NCBI RefSeq assembly: GCF_964275005.1
Contig: NC_092697.1
Location: forward strand, 15,836,138-15,900,137
DNA length: 64,000 bases
Source of the DNA: Diadema setosum
Taxonomy: Eukaryota > Echinodermata > Echinoidea > Diadematoida > Diadematidae
Reading direction: 5' to 3'
This document shows positions 1-15,500 of this stretch, piece after piece. The position numbers and the translations under genes are program-made. Numbering within the stretch: position 1 is the first letter of the stretch; the number at the start of each line of letters is the position of its first letter. The notes under the pieces are model-generated. The model made no database searches. It was not told where the DNA came from and saw only the letters and a program-made list of their open reading frames with translations.

Positions 1-470
1 ATAGTGTGTTTGGCAAGAATGCATATAGAAATGTTTGTAAGTTTTGATGAACTTTATTCACAAAATATACATGATGGACACACATGCAGTGCATGGGTCT
101 GCAAAGGTAGCCTAGTAATGTACTGGAATTTACGGTGAGCCCCGAAAAGAATTCAATTCAAAATCTAACGGTCAATAAAAATGTACTAAATGTTACCTTC
201 CACTTTCAATACTTTATGGGAGTTTCTAAAATGATACTCTCTTCAACATACCACTGTGTTTATACAACTCTTCATTTAAGGCATGCAAATGGGATTCCCT
301 ACCTTTAAACCTCTCAGAAAATCACTGCTTGAGAGACTTCTGAGCATACTTGTCAAAACAACAAGGAAATTATAAAAAATGGGGCAAAATTAACTGAATC
401 TGTATCTAGATTCTGGACCATCTAGATTGTACCTCATTCTCTTCAGCAGAGAGTAAGAAAACGTTCTCAC
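1..470. other. Intron after the transmembrane exon
   Basis: AT-rich sequence, with nothing further recognised. Any next exon of the minus-strand gene lies outside the window. Confidence 0.4.
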
Positions 471-591
471 CTGTCACTGTTATTGCCTGTGTCGAAGCAA
501 GCCTTCTTCTTTTTCCATAAATACCAAATGCATACAGCCACTAGAACGATGGCAATGATACTCCCACAGATGCTCAGACCGATGATCAACC
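471..591 (-). CDS. Exon: transmembrane helix and start of cytoplasmic tail
   Basis: This 121-bp exon has the acceptor TTATTTCAG and a GTGAGA donor. It starts in phase 1 and ends in phase 2. It encodes a hydrophobic stretch of about 25 residues (LIIGLSICGSIIAIVLVAVC, then IWYLW) followed by KKKKACFDTGNNSD. The basic run marks the inner face of the membrane. The ORF continues upstream past the acceptor, but that part is intron. Confidence 0.68.
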
Positions 592-3500
592 CTGAAATAA
601 AGAGGAAAAACCTATTGCCTTGAGGTAGGGGATACGTAAGACATACAGTACATTGCCCTAGAGATACGATTGTTAAACAATGTATGAAAAGCAAAATGAC
701 ATTTACGGGGCAGCAGCATCTGATATGTGAAATTAATACAAACTTACAGTATTCAAAAGAGACAATTATATGTGATTGTGTGTCTTTATGAATGTACCGG
801 TACTGATTCCTTGAATTTAATTTTCTTTTGAATTACATTCAGTTTGTGAGGTTGGACTAATATCTTGAGGAACTTAGAACCATTGCATGTGAATTATCAA
901 AGGTTGAAAGATTTCAGCTCTGGCAACTCTAAAAAAAAAAATAGCCACAAGTTTCCTTTCACGTATGCCACTGAGTAATTCCTACTTACTTTTGAAGAGC
1001 ATCTTTGATTTCTCATAAAATTAGCTCCTAAGCTGATTAATCATAAATAATCTTTTATCCTAATAAATGCTTTAAGCTACTACTTCAAAAAATGTATTTT
1101 TTTAAACATGCATTCTAAATACAATGATAAAAAGTTCTATCCTGAATACACATTTTTTGGGTAGTTTGCTGATTTACGCATGATTGACTTATCTTGACTG
1201 ATGAACAGTTACATTGAAAATCTGATAAGACTTTCTTGAAAAAAAATCATTATGACTGTATTAAAGGCAAAGGCAAGCAACTCAAGAACTGTTATCGATG
1301 GCACACAATGTGGTCCTACTATTTGCACAACTCTTGTGAAGTTAACTTTTTTTGTTCTCTTGTTTACTGCATGATAAGATGTTGATAAGATGACACCAGA
1401 AAAGATGGAAGTATCATTATCTTATCACTTTAATAGGGCTTCATTCACTGCATTCCCTGAAAATGGCCAATCACTTCATGATTCACACAACATACTACTG
1501 TACTATGCCATATACAAGTATAGATATAATTTGCCAGGTTTTTATATTCGCAAATTTTGTGAGCAGATGTTATTTGCGAATGTAAAACCATGCAAACATA
1601 TTAATTCTGATTCCGACATGAATATGACATGCGGGCATACATGTACTGGTACGCAGCACACAGTAAACAAAAACAATGCCTGATAAAAAATGAACTACAC
1701 CATCACAAATTGAAATTGTTGGAAAGTTCTCATTCGCAAAAAATTAGACTTGCTAGATACATTGTATATGGCATAATACAGTAATTGCCTTTGTTTTAAG
1801 GTGTTAGTTCATTCAGACATGCTGCTGTAGCTAGCTGTATGGAATTTGTTAGAGTGAAATCAAGTATTTTATAAAGCATTATCCATGACAATACACCGTA
1901 TACATAAAGTTTGCAAAAAACAAACAAACAAACGCTTTGTGCATATTTCAGATACTTTAAAACCGCAACACAAATAGTGGTTTATCCAGCAGCAAGCATT
2001 TTCATAAGCACATCAGACAAGATAAATATGTTGGAAATCAGGCTTGAAGGTTTGAAATTAAATAGGAAAACAGTCCAGATACACATCATTACACATAAGA
2101 AGTTTAAGAGCATAAAAAATTATGTTAATTGTAAAGCAATTGTTTGGTCTTTCTGTGTGAAAGCATGCAGTAAATGCTGGAAGCAAACTAAAGGTGAATG
2201 CAAATAAGACGTGCAGAAGTGCAGGGAGGGAAAACAGAAAGAAATTAATGTGATAAGGTTGAAATGACCTGGAAGGATAAAACAGCACACAGTAACATCA
2301 CGCGATCAAAGTGCAATCACTGCATTTCCTCAAGTAACATGAAACATTATACAGTCAACCTTGACTAGGTTAAATCTATTTGGACTCAAGAAATAGCTTA
2401 GACTTCAGGGAAAATTCAACTCATTAGGGATTAAAATCAACAGATGAAAGAGAAGAGGACTTGAAGAGACCTTCAACTTGGGTGATTATTCGACTTGTGC
2501 GAGGATGACTGTACAGGAAAAAAAGAATGATTTCTTCAAAGGTTCACTCTCTAGTTAATACAAATATCGACATGCCTTTGACAAAAGTTGAAGGACAAAC
2601 TCTCTTGAGACAGAGATCATTCTCTGCAGTCTAAAACATCACAGTCATAACCATTCATACAAGTGTGAAACAGTCAAACAAAACTGCAACCTTTATAGCA
2701 TACCCACAACACTGACATGAAGACCACAAATGTTGTCATCAACGACTTTGACATCAGAACTTTTAAAGCACCATCCGTTCAGCATTCAACATTTTGGGCT
2801 GTTACCATGGTAACAGCATGTGTCATGTTGTAGAATATTTAAAAGCCATTCACTAGATAGGGAAAGGAACATATGAGATAGAAGAAAACTCTCGAGGGAA
2901 GTGTGTTTGTTAATGAAAACATGACTGCTTTATATATTCATTTAAGACAGAGAAAACCCACAATGAAGTCAAAGCAAGAGTTTTACAGAGTTACAAGGTA
3001 GAAAAAAAAATGTGATAGTTTTTTTTTTCTTTCTGTTCAACATGAACAGCCATGCAAGTGGACAATATTCATATGAAGAGATTACAAGGTATGGTACACA
3101 GTTGATACGCGCACATAAATTGCATTTACAAGCCACTATCAGCCAGTCATTCTCTGATCTTGCTTGTAAATATGTTGAGTTGAGTGTGTGTGTGTGTGCA
3201 TTACCCGCGAACTGCGATTACATACAATAGCTGGTGGAAGAGTGACACATGAGTGACATGAGGAACATTTTTCACAATGACATTTCAAAGATCATACAAA
3301 GATGAAGTGAAGGAACATTTTATGGATCACGAAATCAATTCCATTTCATGCAGCCACTTGTTTTTCTTTGCTGGTTGACTTTTATTTCATATGGAGGGAA
3401 CTTAATCCATTGAGGCAGTATCTGACACATCTTGCCACTCTTTGCACAAAAACACATTATTTCAATGAGCAAGAGACCCGGGAGGTCTAGCATTCATCTG

Positions 3501-6500
3501 AGTATTGCAAGTTAACCTTACACGTGTACATTCATGCCGAGTTAGTACCCATGAAGAACATAGCAAGAGCAGGGAGCTTTGGGGACTGCCAGGAAGGCAT
3601 TGTGTACATTTGTATAGTATTTGTCACTCTGGCATTAATACCTGCCAAGTTTGTAGAAAATGTGACCATGTATGTTTTCAAGATGAAGATCAAATGTGAA
3701 AAGTGGCCCCTAATTTGGTCGCGACCCAAAGGGAGCCATCCCTGGATCTACCACAAATAAACTTGAAATTCACTACATAAATGCACAATGTATTTACTTG
3801 TACTTTGTGCATTCTGGTTTTATAGAAGATTTTGCAAATAAAAATGCACATTACAGTGATGATAACTGCCAAGTTTGATGAAACATTGACCGTGTGTTTT
3901 TAAGGATATATATTACTAAGTAAAATCCTATTAATCTAGGCATCAGCTGCACAACATATGATGCACAATGGACGCCAGACAATGAATGATAGCCCAAGCT
4001 CACTTGAGCCTTTAGCTCAGTTGAGCTAAAAATAATGTGTTAAAATCTTTCAAGGCATATTCAATGGGAAGCAAGTGTGAACAAACAAACATACTGTACA
4101 AACCCAGAAACAATGAAAAACTGACAAATTCAAGATCAATAGCAAAAAAAGAACAGCTAGGTACTGTAGAAACTGCTTGATATTTAATGCGCAATGAAGG
4201 CACTGTCTTGCCCCTGTCCAATTTTGTTTAAAAATGCATACTGGCATGTGGAAGTAATGTATACTCTTTTAATATCATGGACATATTTGAACTTTACCAT
4301 CAATTCAGCAGCAAGCATGAAGTTTGAACACATCACAGGGTATATTACACAGTGTGAGATATGACCAGTTTTTATCACTGTCATTCAACGATGTGTGCTC
4401 ACTATACAAAAACTGACTGAGTTTGCATCCAGTGTGACAGGTTTGACAGTGAGAAGATTTATTGTCAACACATTTATGATGGAAATTGGAAACATAAAAT
4501 GGAGGGCATTGCATGCACTTTGAAAATATCAAAACACATTCACAATTAGATATTTTTGTTTTCAATGAGAAAAAAAAACCCAGAAAGATATGACCAGCTG
4601 ATACACCTATTGTATATTTTCCACATGAACATTAAAATGGAGAAGCTACATGTATGTACAACGTAGACATATCAACTGTTTTGAAATGTGCAGCATGATA
4701 GTACAGATGAAATTTCATCTTTAGACAGTAAATGACAATGTTAATTGCTGGGAGCATTGGGAGAGTTTTGTTATGTTTTTGGTGAGAAAAAAAGCAAATA
4801 AGTAGAAGAGAATGACTGAATAGATATCAAGTCCGTGGTATATGCTCACCGAGATTTTCATCATTTGTGGTAGGAGGAGACACAGTGTCTGTCATTCCTA
4901 TTGCTGTCCAGTAAAAATAACACAAACACTTTAAAGTATATGAAAGGTGTCAGACAACATCACATTCACAACACCATCCATGTCAACTTCATATTTTCAC
5001 TTGCTCTATTCCACAATAATAAAGTTTTGTAATTCTTTTTTAAATTCAGGATGATGATAGAATATGCTTAGACATGCTGAAATAGGAACAGATAGACAGA
5101 CTAACATACATGTATATACAAAAATGTAGAGAAAGTTGTTCAATTCCCATTACTTGATGGAATTTGCGTATCCATGAAAATGAATTATCTAGCATAAACA
5201 TTATGTGCCCTTAAAGTGTTGGTGCATCACAAATTGTAAACTTCTACACACGTGTGCGTGGACATTCAAAGCACAATCCATTATAGGCAGAATTATCAAT
5301 TCCTGCTGGAACAGATAATTATGGCCGAGGTAAGACCATGACGAAGTTCACAACAATCAAATGCTAGATACAGACCCTTCAGAATGGATTCATAACTGAA
5401 AAGATGATGTATGGTAGGAGAAGATATGACAGTTTTATGTGTGTGTGTGTGTTTAGATGTTTCAGATCCAAATTAATTTGTCCATATATGTACTTCACAC
5501 CTATTTTCTTGGCTCTCAAATTTCTAACACAAATTTGATAGATAAGTGGTACAAAATTGCATGAGAGGTGTTCCAACATATAATACTCTGTGGTAATGCA
5601 GCTTGCAATTGAAGTGCATGCAATCATACTGCAATTTATATTTTCTACAGGTCATTGTGTAGCCTTATATTAGTTTTTTTGTATTAAAATTTTGTGTGTT
5701 CCTTATCACACAGGACAATAATAGTACTTCATCTTGAAACCATTAGATCTCATTGCTTGAGACAGCCTTAGCACACAGTGCCTCTTACAGTACTGTTGCA
5801 CATGTTGCATCTATCAGATTCACAAATTTGCTACGGTGCACTGGATCAGCATCACAAACCAAAGCTCATGTTCACAACTCCTAAGTCACTTTCTGCTTAC
5901 ATAGACATCACTAGAATACAAAATACCACTGTCAGACATATCTTTTTTTTTTAATATATATAAAACTTTTTTGTTTTTGTCGTTATTTAGTTCAATATAC
6001 ACTGTACCAGCAAGAACAGGGAGCCATATTACTTCTGTAAAAGCTTTCTGAAATTGCAATGCTACTCCTTGCTTGTACATAATTCATATATAATTTAAGT
6101 AAATCCAATCAAGCACAATGGTACGGTAGAATTTTATGTAGTTGATGAACAGAAACTCAAAATGTATGTATACTCTACCCTATCTTACTATCATGGTGGT
6201 CAACTTCTTTCACATTTTCTTTAAATACTCAAAACACCATTGATAAAAAGAAATGAAGCATGCATCAAGTACAAGTACAGTATGTACAAAAATTGAACCG
6301 ATGGAATTTGTAATAGCAATGCTGATATGCAAAAACATGCACATAATAATGTTATCCCTTGTGAGAAATTAACCTTGCATCTATTGGCCAATAGATGCTT
6401 GACAACTTTTCTTTGAAGGTTTGGATGAATTTACCACAAGCATGCAATTGGGGATGATAGCAAATAATATTGAACTTTGACTTCAGGAGGACACTTTATA

Positions 6501-9500
6501 GAAACCCTTGTTTGTGACTGAGTCGTGCTCTGAAGGCTAGTTAAATCATGCCACTCCCTCTGTTCTTATCAACTTTTTCCACATTAAAAAATTGCTACCA
6601 TTTACTTTTTTTCTCCCTCTCTTTTGTCAGCAAAGGGGTACACCCTGTAAGAGCTAGTGTCACAATGAATTCAATGAGCAGCGATGACCATCAGAGCTAC
6701 ATTATGTACTATAGAGTTGCAAACTCCCTAAATCACAGTGATATGAATATTTCAAAAATTCATTCAATATGGATGATCAAAGTAACCTTTGTCATTGGAC
6801 ACATGGAGTGGACTACACAGAATTTTACCGCATTTGTTGTTTGAAGCAAGACACAAGCTAACGTAAATATTCACAAGTATGTGAGCATAATGCTTTCTGT
6901 GAATTCAACACTTTTTATCCTTCCACTCACCAATCTACTGATATATTCAAATCTCATAGCTTTATACGTGGTATTGTAAGGGTCGTTTCTGAAACCCAGA
7001 AAGTTTCCCAAGGTTTGTCTACAGGTCTTGGCAGCAGTTTAACCCATTCCATACGGGAACCTGGTGGCCTACAGTAAGTCTATGGGGATGTCAGAATGCC
7101 TAGAAACTGGATTCCATGCCTTGAGTACGAATAGATGGATGGAATAGCTCTTACAAGGTCCGGATCCTCACGGGAAAATATTTATGGGAATTTGCAAGGA
7201 TTAGTTGACCAACCTACAGCTGTCTTTATGATGTACATGGTATGTAACAGTACGCATGTATATTTAGCTACAAACTGCATATACATGAGAAATATTTTGT
7301 AGTGCTTCTATTTTTGCGAGTCGAATGATAATTACAAAATGAACAACTTGCAAAATATTGCAGAAATGTTTAACATGCAAAAAAAAAAAAATATTGTATG
7401 TTATCTCCGAGGGGAATTTCTAACTTTTCTCTTAAAAAAGATATTACATGTACTTCTGTCAATATTAAAAGAGAGAATGAGTCACGTTGTATAAAGAGGT
7501 CTTCTTACAAAGTGCAATGCTTCTCATGTTCAACTTGACTCCAGTCTGATTTTGATACTGATTTGTAGTTCTAAGGTATATGAATTTTGGGCATTGAAGG
7601 TATGAAATTTTGCAATCTTACAATATCTTTCACTACAAATTTGAAGAAGTGATGACGTTATCATCCTACAACTCTCCTGAAGTATAAACTTTTCTATCGA
7701 TTTAAATTCAAAAGAGGAAATTTAACGAAGACCTTGTTTCGTGTGCAGACCAGAAAGAGAATTGTGACACAGTGACATCATTATAACTCATCAAATTTGC
7801 ATTTAATGTGATTGTGGTTGATAATGCTGTTTTGTGGAAAGATGTGAAACTCTTAGAAGCAAAGGTGAAATATAGCATGTAAAGAGGCAAGCTTAAGTAC
7901 ACCCACGTCTCCACATCTAGAGCACTGTACATACTATATATTTTGCATTGTTTTTGTTTGATCACAAATTTTATGATTTGACCATTAATCATGAAATCAC
8001 TAACTTGTGAAAATATTGCCTCCCATATAACCACAAAGGGAAATGTATAACATTTCCAAGATGGAAAAATCTTAAAGTTTTTCTCTTGCAAAGGGTTAAA
8101 ACTTATTTCTCAATTTGCCATTGTGATTCTCAATCATAAATTCATCCACTTCAATACTGTCAAAACATTATCCATTTTGGAAAATACACTGTACGCTCGT
8201 GAAATATATGGCATGTACAGTACTCAAATAGCATGCGCATATATCTAAAACAAACACCAGTTATAGAGAAATTTTAAAGGGAAAGATACAACCCCCTAAG
8301 AGTATTGAATGATCCTCTTATATTTGTTGATTAGTTTTCCAGCATGCACCTTATTCAATATAACAATTTACCATGACAAAGAAGCAAATAATTAAAATAT
8401 CTCCCTTAATTCGGGCAGAATTTATCACTTTCAAAGAAATGTGCTGAAACGAACAAATGCAAATTAAAATGATAACATGTGAATGTGTTTGAAAATATTC
8501 AAAGGTGTATCAAAAGTGTTCTCATTGCAGAATACAGGGCAAAAAAAAAAAAATTACTGAAATTCTCCTCAGCACAAAAATTCATCATTCAAATATTTTT
8601 AAATCTAAAGTGCAATAATCTGGCTGATACTACCAATCAAGCGGCATGAGCTGTTGATCACCCCTACTTTATTCCTACACATACAACGTGTAGAAAACAA
8701 ACAGCATCAATGACTGTGAAAAGCGGACATGCGTGTCTTTATGCATGCACACGTTTATGAATACTGTACAGGGACACTGGCAATTTAGTTGCTATGGGTG
8801 TGGGTACGCAGACGTACGTAGAGGAGGAGGAATCGGAACATTGCAATATTTGAGTCTCTCAATGACAAAATCCCATTTTATCCTGTAGTGTCAACAAAAC
8901 GTTCTTCAGAATATCTGTGTTATAGCATCTCTGCAAGCTCCTAAAGGTGGTATATATTGTATAAATACATTGCACCGATATGTCTTATTTTGTGCATACT
9001 TGTTTTCACTGCATGAATTTACAAAGTCGAGTGCCGTGGTACATTCCAAAAATCATTGACACACTGAAATATTGCCTCATACTACACAAAACTGCCGATA
9101 TTCACTTTTATCTTCATTGTGTGACATGTACTCTTGTTCATGAGCATGAATATGACAACTTTATAAAAATATACTGCAGAAGTGGACATTTTTTGTGGTG
9201 TTGAATTCCCTCACACATTTGCCCAACCAGAAGCCAGCACAAAAATAAATATATGTACATGTACATGTGAATATTTTTGCATGTCACATGTTTCACTATT
9301 AGATACTCATCTTACCCAATTGAGCATGAAAAATTACTCGCACGAAAATAACCACTTTTACAGCAGTCATAATACATGTCCTGATTTGTGAATTACAATG
9401 TATGCCAGGGGATAAAATCCTGTTTTCGGCAGATTCCCATTACAGTATTTTAAGAAGAAGAGGAAAAAAAAGGAGTGCAGTTAATACACAGTACAACTGT

Positions 9501-12500
9501 ATGGGTATCCATGCAGGTCCACCTGTAAAACAGTCGTCCAAGATTCAAGAAGCGTATGATACATGTATTTCTTTATGAATTAGTGACCCATATACCACTA
9601 TGGTTGCAGGTAGTGTAGCACAGAATTAAAAATGGTAATAACATTGCAACAACTTCTTTAATTTAGCAGGATATAAAAAGGGACCAGAGGGATAAAGAGA
9701 ACAACTTAAAGAAAAGAAAACTACCACAGAAAAGTTTGAAACAGCACGTTAATATTTAAACAATGGGCACTTATCAGACAAGCATGAGACAAGAAACGAA
9801 ACATTGTAGACAACTGATGTTGCAACTGGTAGTGGTCTTACCAGGACTGGTAGCAAGGTCACTTGTGGCAGTTGTGGTGGCTACAACACTGTCAGTTGCG
9901 GGAGAAAGGCTTGCCAACTCGGTGACTACCTCTGTGTTATCTGCAAGTGTTGCTTGAGTTAGTAAATCTGATGTTGTCATGTCTGATGATAATGATGAGA
10001 TAGGTGAGTGTGGGTCTGAAGTTGGTGGCGTTTGTGGCAGGGTTTGTTGTGAGTGTGGGTCTGAAGTTGGTGGCGTTTGTGGCAGGGTTTGTTGTGAGTG
10101 TGGGTCTGAAGTTGGTGGCGTTTCTGGCAGGGTTTGTTGTGAGTGTGGGGATGACGAGGGCAATGTCGATGATTGTGACGGCATGGATGACATGGTCTCT
10201 GTCTCGTAAAATTTCACGAGTGATGAATCAAGACATAAATTGGTATAGTTATGGTTACAACCAATGAAAGTACCCTGCCACTGCCCATGTATAATAGGCA
10301 AATTAGAAAGATCATAACAAAGTAAGCAATACCAGAACATGACAATAAAGAGATCACACTTAAATATATGCACACAATGGAAGTAAAGATACTGTATCAC
10401 AGGCTTGTCTGCACATCACTTGCCCATACACCTTGGAATTGAGAGCTACAAAACAAGATCAGGAAGAGAAACAGAGAGACTCTCAGAATACATTCTTTCT
10501 AGTTTAGTCCAGTTTTCATTATACCAACTCTATGGAGACAGCACGTCTGCTCGATACGCATTCTCTTTCGTATTGGCTAATATTTGCTGTTGACCAAGAA
10601 ACAATTGATAAGATACTTGGACTCATCTGTAAACCGCAAAATATTTCACAAGAATTCATTCTATAAGAGGCATTACTGTTTCCCTGGGATAGCATGTCAA
10701 ATGAAAAAAAAAAAAAACCCAACAATTTAATGATCTGAATTTCCTATAAGTACTCAAAAGGAAATCTTGACTTTGAAAGAGTAAAGTAACACAGTAAAAG
10801 AACACTGACACTTTACTAAAATCAGACAATCCAGATGTATTTTATACCACATGTTCTACCAAAACAAAGACAACTAAGAGTCATGATTACAATTACAAAT
10901 TTGATGGATGATACAGTGCACTCCCATTATAACAAACACGGTCATAACGGAATTCCAGTTACACCAAAGTAAAAGTTTAAACCGCGATATTATCCACTCT
11001 ATATTTTATTCTTTATTTGTTTGGTTAGAACAAAATTTTGATGTAACAAAAGTAAACTGCCCGTCTCGAGGACTTGGTTATAATCAGGAGTCCAGTGTAT
11101 CATCTTCTTCCAACTGTCCACTTGGCTTGCACACAAATATAAAGCCTGGGTCATGTTGAATGATGACCAGATATTTCATCTACGCTATTGTAGATGACAC
11201 AGAGAAGAAAGCAGAGCAAACAAGGACATAGAGAGCAAGCTATCAAAAGAAAACCATGAAGGAATGTATTCATTCATTCAGTCAGTCAGTCAGTCATTCA
11301 AATATATAGTCATTCATTCAGTCATTTATTCATTCATTCAGTCAGTCAGTCAGTTAGTCAGACAGTCATTCATCCATTCATTCATTCATTCATTCATTCA
11401 TTCATTCATTCATGCAGTCATTCATTTATTCAGTCAGTCAGTCAGTCAGTCACACATTAATTCATTCATTCATTAATAGTTAGTCATTCATAAATATTTA
11501 TTCATTTATTCATTCATTCATTCATTTTAATAGCAAAGAGACAAGACAACAATTAAATTGCACTTTTCACAGAAAAGAAATCCTTAAGCAATCTTAACTT
11601 CTTCCTGTAAATATTTGTCACATGAAATATCTGATGTTTGATGGTTACACACTACTGACATCATATCACCTATGGCCTTTTTTTCTTCTTATATTCCTAT
11701 TCCAGCATTGTCACCTGAGATTTGTGTATTGCTGTCATTTTTTTTTTTTTTTTACCTCCGACACTTTTATAGCACTTGAACAAGAGATAAAGTAAACCAG
11801 ATCTTAAAAAAAATGAGATCCTGGAAATCACATGAACTGAGATGCATTCTATGAGCGACATCACAAACTCGCATCCTCTTCACATGGTTAATGATTTACA
11901 AACATCATTTCTCAAGCACTCACTCCATTTTTTCTGCATGTTTGACATTCAAATGTAAATATTCGACTTATTACACACCAGTCTCCTTTTGGTGCAATAG
12001 TCCACTCTGCGTATTAGGCAGCATTAATAGAATAAAATCTGAACAGAAAACCCAAGAATCAGCTTATTTTGACACACTTGTACGTGAAATAAAAAGATGG
12101 ATATTTCAAAAATTCTAAGTGTCTATATGCAAGAAACACTGATGTGTTGATGATGTCACAAATCACACAATTTTTTCCACTGAACTGCTGACAAGTCTGA
12201 ACTAAATGACATTTATGGAATGAAATGAAACTAAGAAGTAACATCCTTCACATGAATTAGGATGTTGTTATAATCTAGCAAAAGACTTTTGGATGGAAAG
12301 GATTTGTAGTTGCTGATTTATCAACCCAAAACAAAATTTCTACAGTCTATGCACAAACCCGTGGGAATGTGGTAAGTTATAAAGACATGATCGCCTCAGG
12401 TACATGTAATTTGATAATGCTATTTGGTGAATGTAAGTGCAACTATGTAATTCTGTTACTTTATTTTGTGTACATATCCATGCCGGATGAAACTTTCTCC

Positions 12501-15500
12501 ACTCTGTTCCTCTGACGTTACACTGTTTATAAAGACCCAGTACCATGAGAAGACAAGGATGGCTCGATTGAATGAATCTTCATTCGCTGCTCATTGTGCT
12601 ACATTTGAACTCCACGACTAGCGAAGGCCTGCTAGAATAGAATTGGACATCAGCGAATATGTGCACCAAAGCCTGTGCTTATCACTATTAAACGTGCAAC
12701 TCCAGTTAGATTCTTCAGCTGCACATATGCTGCGTACTGCAGATACGTTGTACATAAAGCTATGCACAATTCATTACAGGGATTCCTGAATATATCCTAG
12801 TCGGGCCAGCTTCCCATTATATTATAGACTGTAGTATGACCGCTCCCCCCCCCCCCCCCCATGCCATTACATCATCCTCCCATGCTACAGGTCATTTAAG
12901 TTAAATACCGGTACTGAAAGGTCACATCACTCAACTGTGTATTGAAGAGGCTTAGGTTAATTATTCAAATACATATTATCATGTAGCTCCTCCTTTAATA
13001 TTCCACCACCCTGTCTTGTTTTTGTTTTGGCAATACATCAGCTATGAGCATTATACCATCGTTGCTTCAGTCAACACCAAAGGATGGAGTGATTTGTGTG
13101 TGTGTGTGTGTAAATTCTCACAGTCTGACTGCCATAACAAAGCAATTTCGCAGTTCTGTTGGGTTTGAAGGTAACTCTCTACGACACATCCACTGTACTG
13201 CTGTCATGCACCAACAACCTGAATACAAACACCACAGGGCATTTTGCACTGAAAAAATAAGCTTCAATCGATTTTTCTTTACAACAATGAAATCATCCAC
13301 GACTAACATTAATAGTGTGGACTCACGGGATTCATAGGAAATGTAGCAATGAATAAAGATTTTTCTTTTTTGTGTACTATTTTATTTCATTTTATTTATT
13401 TATTTTCTTTTTTCAAACTGTTACGACTAAAATCACTCTGAGAATGATCGCACAAAAGAAACAATCAACTAATGTTCAGGCGGTTTATTAACAGTGATAT
13501 TGTGGGTACAGACTCGTAATCAGTTTTCACATCAGTACAATAATGATAAAAAAAAACAATTATAAATCAGTAGTGAAATCACTTACACGCATCTGATATC
13601 AGGTAATCCTTTAATTGAAAAGGTCCAAATGCAATGTTCGATGCACAAATGAATAATCCTTGACGTGCCGATGAATGGTTCCTCCGACGTAACTCCAGAG
13701 GCACAGGTTGCATTAATCCATAGTATAAATCCGCGGTAAAATCCACGATATACGTCCACAGCGAAACGTGCAGAATCCACAGGAAACAGGCAGAATCCAA
13801 ATGTTATGACGACCACGTCCAGTTGATGTGTTGAATGATGATTCACTTTATAATGTCCAGCAAGGAATCCAGCCCGTCACAGCTTTGCCGTAATAATGTC
13901 CATTGACACTAAAACATGGAGTCTCTCTCCAATGTAGGTAAATTAATTCTCTGCAGGCAAAATGTCTCCCAGGCCTTATCTCCACAAACACAGTTTGTAT
14001 AGCAGGTCAGCAGGTAACACAGGACTGACTATAACAAGTCGCTTCAGAGCCAGAAGTGACGTAACTCTCAGAGCAGAGGTGTTGGGTACTCTGCCTACTG
14101 CAGAATTTCTCCAGCTTATTTATATACTATCCATTCACCCCTTTCTAGTACATTCTGTAATTTTCTCCAACCTGGGCCCACATACCTGAACATAATAGCA
14201 AGTCCAAATTCCAGGAATCCTGGATGACTCACTGCGTAACTATGTGCATAACATCACTGCCAAAATTGACTACCAATCACATTGGGCTACAGGGACAGTG
14301 CCTCACTCATCCAAATATGTAAGCACTTCCTAGAATTTTCTGGAATGGGTTAAATCATTCTAGATTGAGTGAGCTATAATGTATTTACTGTCACATGCAT
14401 ACAGTCTTGATACATTTTGATGTACATAACTACTTGTGTGTACATTTGTGACACCATCCCCCATGGGAAAAAGAAAGCCTTGCCGTAGCAAGGGTTTCTT
14501 TTACCTTCACAATTTCTCATCATCATTTATAATGAACGTGAGGTAAAATCCAAGTCAAGCAACATAATCACATACTATCGCATGCCTCTTGAATGGCTGC
14601 ATTAATTCCATGTTCTCTTTTCATGGATACCATTTACATTGATATTGCTTGGATTCTCGAAGCTTATGGGCAAGTCCAAGCTATTTTGCACCAGTAACGC
14701 GTGGGACATCACAAGAAGATTTAGCCCTATATTGCACTGTTAAGATTGAAACTTTATATGTTGGGTTGCTTTTGATAGCTAGTAGGTATCTTCATTCAAA
14801 ACAATAGAAATAATGAGAATCACGCGTTCAGTATTTAATTTATGCAAATTTATTCTCCAGTAACGCGTGGGACCACAAAAATTGTCCTTTTTTTCTTCTT
14901 TTACTTTTATCTCAATTATTGTGAAAATACTTGGTATACTATAAAATCATTACAAACATCTTTTCCTACAACAATTACTGTACCTGAAACAAAACATTTC
15001 AGAAAAAATCATGAAACTGTTTTCTCTCAAGGTCAATTATAGAAAGATAGGTATAGTAACGCGTGGGACAAGTAACGCGTGGGACATTTTTGTCACTATG
15101 AATACTGTGATGTGAATTGCACATATGCTCAGAGAAACTTTAATATGGGGTACTAATTATCTAAATAGATGTATTTCTAATAAATTCTTGCAAATTCAAA
15201 TGATTTAGACCCATCAAAACAATAGATATAATAAAAAATATGAAATGCCTGTGTTATCCTTTATTTTTTGACATTTGACTTTGAATGTGACCTTGAAAAT
15301 AGCATGTAATGATCTTTTGTGAATTATTTATCCAAAGTGGAGTTTTTCACCAAATTTCAAGTCAGAATTCAGAAAATTTAAAAAAATCCCTCAATAATGT
15401 ACACATTTCCCATAGAAGACTAAGATTTAGTACACTTCCATTGACTTGTACACAAATCGTCCCACGCGTTACTGAAATGTCCCACGCGTTACTAAATCTA

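Noticed and set aside
7708-8091. 127-codon minus-strand frame
   Set aside because: It has no recognisable domain, its composition matches AT-rich intron, and no splice sites match the phase of the host gene.
9979-10267. Open frames rich in Cys/Gly or Val/Phe repeats on the plus strand
   Set aside because: They are antisense to the Ser/Thr/Pro stalk exon, whose splice sites and phase fit the minus strand.
11264-11476. Ser/Phe/His repeat protein
   Set aside because: It is read from a tetranucleotide microsatellite.
13579-13846. Short minus-strand frames repeated at 19609-19876
   Set aside because: They lie in the two LTR copies. Such frames have no known role, and the duplication is explained by the LTRs.
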